From positions 1 to 37,082 of the forward strand of contig NZ_JAAHHS010000037.1 of NCBI RefSeq assembly GCF_010692395.1: DNA of 37,082 nt, in the 5' to 3' direction. Source of the DNA: Moorena sp. SIO3H5. Lineage in GTDB: Bacteria; Cyanobacteriota; Cyanobacteriia; Cyanobacteriales; Coleofasciculaceae. The notes under the pieces were generated by a model. The model saw only the letters and a list, made by a program, of their open reading frames with translations, was not told the DNA's origin and made no database searches. This document shows, one piece after another, positions 33,984 through 37,082 of the stretch; within the stretch, counting starts at the first letter, position 1; each line of letters starts with the position of its first letter. Made by a program: the position numbers and the translations under genes.

Positions 33984-35264
33984 ATGATGACTTTAACCCC
34001 ATTAACTACTATAGCATCAGTATCGATAACTAACCGAGAACTCCAAACTAAACCAGAACTCCAGTTACTCCTCTACTGTGTCCGAACCAGCATCGACGAA
34101 GCGACTGCTGAGTCTATCAAACGTTTACTGCTTGACCAAGACATCGACTGGACTTATCTGCTCAAAACAGCTCGCCGTCAGAAAGTCTTACCGCTGCTGT
34201 ACCATAGTCTCAAAAATACCTGCCCAGACCTGGTTCCCCAGAACATCCTCAAACAACTCCGAAATTATTTCCAGCACTTAGTCGTACACAACACATTTCT
34301 CATTCAGAAACTACTCAACCTCCTGACTCTTCTGGAGAAACACGGAATTTCTGCTATCCCCTTCAAAGGGCCTACCCTTGCTGTTTCAGTTTACGGGAAT
34401 CTGGGGCTGCGGCAGTTTGGTGACTTAGACATCTTAGTTGATCACCAAGACATCCCCACAGTGAAAGAATTACTCCTGTCTCAAGGGTATGAATTGCAAA
34501 AAGACCTAGGCTGGGAGTATCACTTTGTGGATAAAAAGAGTCGAGTCTGTATTGACCTTCATGAGGGGATTGTACCCGATTTATTCTGTTTGCCATTAGA
34601 TTTTGAGTATTTGCGATCGCATCTTCAGCCTCTATCTCTTGCGGGTAAGACAGTATCTACTATCTCGCCAGAACAGATGCTGTTAATTCTGTGTGTGCAA
34701 TTGGGCAAAGACTGTTGTCACTGGAGTGTACGTCTGGCTCAGTTATGCGATGTTGCTCAACTACTGCGTACTCATCCCCAGTTAGATTGGGGCAGAGTAC
34801 TGGCAGAGGCTGAAAAGCTTGGTTGTGAACGCATGCTCTTGCTTGACCTTTGCCTAGTCAGGGATTTGCTGGGAGTCACGTTGCCACAGATAGTCTTAAA
34901 TAAATTGCAAGCCCAACCAGTCTCCCAATCCCTAGCTCTCCAAGTACGCTCACAACTTTTCCGTGACCTTGAAGTCGGCCCTAAGCTCCCAGAAGCAAAA
35001 GGGTTTTGGGCTTTTTTCTTGTCCTACAATCATCAGTTCTACTTCAGCATGAGAGAGCGTCTCCATGACAGAGTGATGTACTGTCTCCATTGGCTAAAAA
35101 ACAGTTTGTTTGTTACCGTCATGCCCAACGAAGCGGATTGGGCGTTACTCTCCCTGCCTAGAGTGCTGGCTTTCCTGTATTATCCAATCCATATAATACG
35201 GCTGTTAATTAAGCATGGCATACAACCAATTTTAAGAACTCATCACGAGCCCCACTCCTTGTGA
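33984..35264 (+). CDS. nucleotidyltransferase family protein (PF14907 type)
   Basis: A 426-residue protein of the uncharacterised nucleotidyltransferase family. The core reads LEKHGISAIPFKGPTLAVSVYGNLGLRQFGDLDILVDHQDIPTVKELLLSQGYELQ: the FKG...G-x-RxxxDxDILV pattern supplies the metal-binding Asp-x-Asp pair. It is followed by VCIDLHEGIVP (third acidic residue) and a helical C-terminal region with LLILCVQLGKDCCHWSVRLAQLCDVAQLL. Substrate unknown. Relatives often sit in polysaccharide or natural-product clusters. I take ATG 33984 (or 33987) as start; the frame is open to a TTG at 33918, but those codons come from a dispersed repeat. It is transcribed away from pebA and converges on the HEAT-repeat gene. 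Confidence 0.82.
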   Translation: MMTLTPLTTIASVSITNRELQTKPELQLLLYCVRTSIDEATAESIKRLLLDQDIDWTYLLKTARRQKVLPLLYHSLKNTCPDLVPQNILKQLRNYFQHLVVHNTFLIQKLLNLLTLLEKHGISAIPFKGPTLAVSVYGNLGLRQFGDLDILVDHQDIPTVKELLLSQGYELQKDLGWEYHFVDKKSRVCIDLHEGIVPDLFCLPLDFEYLRSHLQPLSLAGKTVSTISPEQMLLILCVQLGKDCCHWSVRLAQLCDVAQLLRTHPQLDWGRVLAEAEKLGCERMLLLDLCLVRDLLGVTLPQIVLNKLQAQPVSQSLALQVRSQLFRDLEVGPKLPEAKGFWAFFLSYNHQFYFSMRERLHDRVMYCLHWLKNSLFVTVMPNEADWALLSLPRVLAFLYYPIHIIRLLIKHGIQPILRTHHEPHSL

Positions 35265-35328
35265 TACCGAGTTGCATTCAAAGATAGTAGATTGGTTGGA
35301 TACTTACTCTGTTCACCAAACCAATGCT

Positions 35329-35985
35329 CTAGAGGGAACTATCTAAAGCAGCAGCTACCACCCGATGCTCTTGATCCTTCATCAGTTCTCCCAATGCTGC
35401 TTTAGCATCGGGGGAATCAAATCGTTTTAGGGCACGGGCAACATGCATCCGAATACGCCACCATTGTGCATCTTTCAGAGCCAGAATTTGCTGCAATGCC
35501 TCAGTTTCCTTAATAGTACCAGCCAGCAAACCTAGGGCATCAATTCCTGCTTCTCGGACAGTTGGGTCTTCCCCTGCTAAGCCGCAAATACAAATAGTAT
35601 AGAGTTCTTCTGGACAAGACATTTCCACCAAAGCAGCAAGAATGCTACGGCGCACCAGCCAGTGATCATCCTGTTGAAAGGTAGTGACCAGATGAGATAT
35701 TGACACCTCTCCATACTTAGACAGGGAATTGGAAGCTTCTGCTCTTACATTGGGATCCTTATCAAATTGCATTAAATTTAACAAGGCAGCATAGGACTCG
35801 TCACTCCGTTTATTCCCCAGTCCCATAGCCACAAAGGAGCGCACTAAAAACTCTGGGTCCTTGAGTTTACTTGTAAGTAGGGGAACAGCTACATCTGAAC
35901 CATACTCTCTCAAAGCAGTAAGTGCCCTGAGGCGATCCTGAGCATTTGGACTTTTGAGAGAGATTTCGATTTGGCGGATGTCCAT
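35329..35985 (-). CDS. HEAT-repeat (PBS lyase repeat) protein, possible bilin lyase or NblB-like factor
   Basis: A 218-residue protein made almost entirely of HEAT/PBS-lyase repeats: AQDRLRALTALREYGSDVAVPLLTSKL, EFLVRSFVAMGLGNK, NVRAEASNSLSKYGEVSISHLVTTF, WLVRRSILAALVEM, PTVREAGIDALGLLAG and WWRIRMHVARALKRFDSPDAKAALG. This architecture is shared by the E/F-type bilin lyases (CpcE/F, CpeY/Z) and by the phycobilisome-degradation factor NblB. The gene is divergent from a phycobiliprotein-like gene followed by a CpeS/CpcS-type lyase gene, so a role in chromophore attachment or chaperoning there is plausible. Start ATG 35985 begins the conserved MDIRQIEISL; an upstream in-frame start (36033) adds a basic stretch. 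Exact function cannot be assigned. Confidence 0.75.
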   Translation of the reverse strand: MDIRQIEISLKSPNAQDRLRALTALREYGSDVAVPLLTSKLKDPEFLVRSFVAMGLGNKRSDESYAALLNLMQFDKDPNVRAEASNSLSKYGEVSISHLVTTFQQDDHWLVRRSILAALVEMSCPEELYTICICGLAGEDPTVREAGIDALGLLAGTIKETEALQQILALKDAQWWRIRMHVARALKRFDSPDAKAALGELMKDQEHRVVAAALDSSL

Positions 35986-36062
35986 AGCACTACAGAGCCA
36001 GCTTTTTTTACATTTCTTAATACCTTTAATCAAAGATTATCATAATTTAGTATACTGCTGTG

Positions 36063-36109
36063 AAGTGAACTAGCCGTAGCTTCCCCTAGTAGCTCAGGCT
36101 AGTTCACTT
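36063..36109. promoter_or_regulatory. 13-bp perfect hairpin in the divergent region before the phycobiliprotein-like gene
   Basis: AAGTGAACTAGCC (36063-36075) and GGCTAGTTCACTT (36097-36109) pair perfectly around 21 bases. TATAGTTTTTG follows on the plus strand, so it could act as an attenuator or terminator in the plus direction, or as a binding site between the two divergent genes. Confidence 0.65.
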
Positions 36110-36148
36110 TATAGTTTTTGTTAACCCTTGCGTTGATGAGATGGTAAG

Positions 36149-36190
36149 GTCAACCTTCAACCTTCAACCTTCAACCGTCAAACTTCAACA
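36149..36190 (+). repeat. six tandem heptamers (STRR) before the phycobiliprotein-like gene
   Basis: Six 7-base units of consensus TTCAACC run from 36149 to 36190; three are perfect and the others differ by one or two bases. They end 10 bases before the ATG at 36201, so they lie in the leader next to the ribosome-binding site and would carry an open frame if an upstream start were used. Confidence 0.85.
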
Positions 36191-36200
36191 AAAATCAACC

Positions 36201-36773
36201 ATGATGACTCAATTAAGCGACTATCTCAAAGAGCTAATTACCAAAGCCAGAATTGTCAGCTTTGCCAACTGGCAAGACTCCTATCCCCCAGAGATTATCC
36301 AGCATTTCCAGGCAGCTGATGATCATGGTCGCTATCTTAGCGATGATGACTTGCAGCAGATTAAAGCCTCTTCACCAGATACGGAGCCCTTAATCAATAC
36401 AGCCAAATTTTTGCGGGATAACGCTTCTGATATTGTTTCTGAAGCGCGGGAAACCGTATTGGCTCAATATCCTGATATTACTAAACCAGGGGGTGCTCTT
36501 TATCCTGCCCCACGAGCAGAAGCGTGTTGGCGAGATTTTTGGCATTTCCTCCGCTGTATTACCTATGGGATTGCTGGCAGTAGCACCGAGTTTACCAGTG
36601 CTGAAGGACTGCACTATATGAACTTGTTGTACAAAGAAATGCAAGTCCCAATTCCCGCCATGGTATCAGGATTAGAAGAGATAAAGGCTGCTAGTTTAAA
36701 GAGATTATCTGAACCAGACACAATAGCCCCCTATTTCGAACATTTAATTAATAAATTGAAACAATTTAGCTAA
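36201..36773 (+). CDS. divergent phycobiliprotein-like (phycobilisome alpha/beta family) protein
   Basis: A 190-residue globin-like protein of the phycobilisome family. From about residue 37, QAADDHGRYLSDDDLQQI aligns with the [15 protein letters not shown] of CpcA. Further on, RAEACWRDFWHFLRCITYGIAGSS aligns with the segment around CpcA Cys84, so Cys109 (counting from ATG 36201) occupies the chromophore position; LHYMNLLYKEMQVPIPAMVSGLEEIKAAS matches the C-terminal helices. It differs from ordinary subunits in an N-terminal extension of some 25 residues and in low overall similarity. It could be a single-chromophore accessory or regulatory phycobiliprotein. Start ATG 36201 or 36204. It is followed 90 bp later by a CpeS/CpcS-type lyase gene, its likely partner. 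Confidence 0.82.
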   Translation: MMTQLSDYLKELITKARIVSFANWQDSYPPEIIQHFQAADDHGRYLSDDDLQQIKASSPDTEPLINTAKFLRDNASDIVSEARETVLAQYPDITKPGGALYPAPRAEACWRDFWHFLRCITYGIAGSSTEFTSAEGLHYMNLLYKEMQVPIPAMVSGLEEIKAASLKRLSEPDTIAPYFEHLINKLKQFS

Positions 36774-36863
36774 ACCAATACCTCATAATTAAAACTATAA
36801 AAACTAGAATAGATAGTAACAATTTTAAAATAAATATTTTAAAATTTTTTAATTAACAAAATC

Positions 36864-37082
36864 ATGTCCATATCCAAATTTAAATACTTCTTTGATTGCT
36901 GTGTAGGAAGCTGGATGGCACAACGTACCTATCATAATCTGACTCACCAGGAGGTAGAGCGCTCCCTTACAGAATTCACCATTGAACCCCTGTCTTCTGC
37001 CCTCAAAACTAAGGTGTTGATCGATAATCAGCAACCTGACTTACCTAATATCAATGACCTGTGTGGTTATCATCTTGGTTTC
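36864..37082 (+). CDS. CpeS/CpcS-type phycobiliprotein lyase, partial (cut by window end)
   Basis: 73 codons are open from ATG 36864 to the last base. FKYFFDCCVGSWMAQRTYHNL contains the W-x-x-QRT segment that marks the CpeS/CpcS lipocalin-fold lyases, which attach bilins to the Cys82/84 position of phycobiliproteins. The following TEFTIEPLSSALK fits the next strands of the barrel. The missing C-terminal part prevents choosing between the CpcS, CpcU and CpeS groups. It follows the phycobiliprotein-like gene by 90 bp on the same strand, so the pair is probably one operon. The spacer is AT-rich. Confidence 0.85.
   Translation, partial: MSISKFKYFFDCCVGSWMAQRTYHNLTHQEVERSLTEFTIEPLSSALKTKVLIDNQQPDLPNINDLCGYHLGF

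Noticed and set aside
36149..36190. Tandem repeats as a possible CRISPR array
   Set aside because: Units are 7 bases with no spacers between them; they are STRR-type repeats. The same applies to 572-619 and 1899-1926.

Overview
The window looks like chromosomal DNA of a filamentous, phycobilisome-containing cyanobacterium. Evidence: phycocyanin genes, phycoerythrobilin synthesis genes, a tmRNA with the cyanobacterial proteolysis tag, more than fifteen copies of the HIP1 octamer GCGATCGC, heptameric STRR-type repeats, and TnpB-only insertion sequences. The repeat style and proteins resemble Moorena/Lyngbya-type marine genomes; that placement is inference.

Layout. 1-9.9 kb: mixed housekeeping and conserved genes (BFN-domain protein fragment, ferredoxin-type aldo/keto reductase, exported protein, solute-binding lipoprotein, CobT-like protein, DUF2232 membrane protein, CRP-type regulator, coiled-coil protein). 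9.9-14 kb: accessory stretch with a sugar transferase gene in long AT-rich spacers and a TnpB insertion sequence whose right end stops 7 bases short of the 3' end of ssrA (tmRNA). 14-21.7 kb: UDP-glucose pyrophosphorylase-type gene, scpA, LapA-domain gene, pdxH, a DICT-GAF histidine kinase and an S4-domain protein. 21.8-23.3 kb: a second, intact TnpB element. 23.4-27 kb: a small membrane protein, serA and prmA. 27-37 kb: a phycobilisome region.

The phycobilisome region reads, on the minus strand, pebA-pebB, cpcL, cpcB-cpcA, cpcE, cpcF. After a nucleotidyltransferase-family gene it continues with a HEAT-repeat protein and, on the plus strand, a divergent phycobiliprotein-like gene followed by a CpeS/CpcS-type lyase cut by the window end. 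PebA and PebB make phycoerythrobilin, CpcB/CpcA form the phycocyanin rod, CpcE/CpcF attach phycocyanobilin to CpcA, and CpcL is the membrane-anchored linker that joins rods to the thylakoid without an allophycocyanin core. No ordinary rod linker gene (cpcC/cpcD) lies in the operon, so the set looks like a CpcL-type antenna module beside phycoerythrobilin genes.

The most unusual signals are: (i) a TnpB element abutting ssrA, with a frameshifted tnpB and two copies of a short palindromic repeat absent from the sister element; (ii) a phycobiliprotein-like protein with an N-terminal extension and a conserved chromophore-type cysteine; (iii) a 50-bp repeat shared by the 3' flanks of pebB and cpcA.
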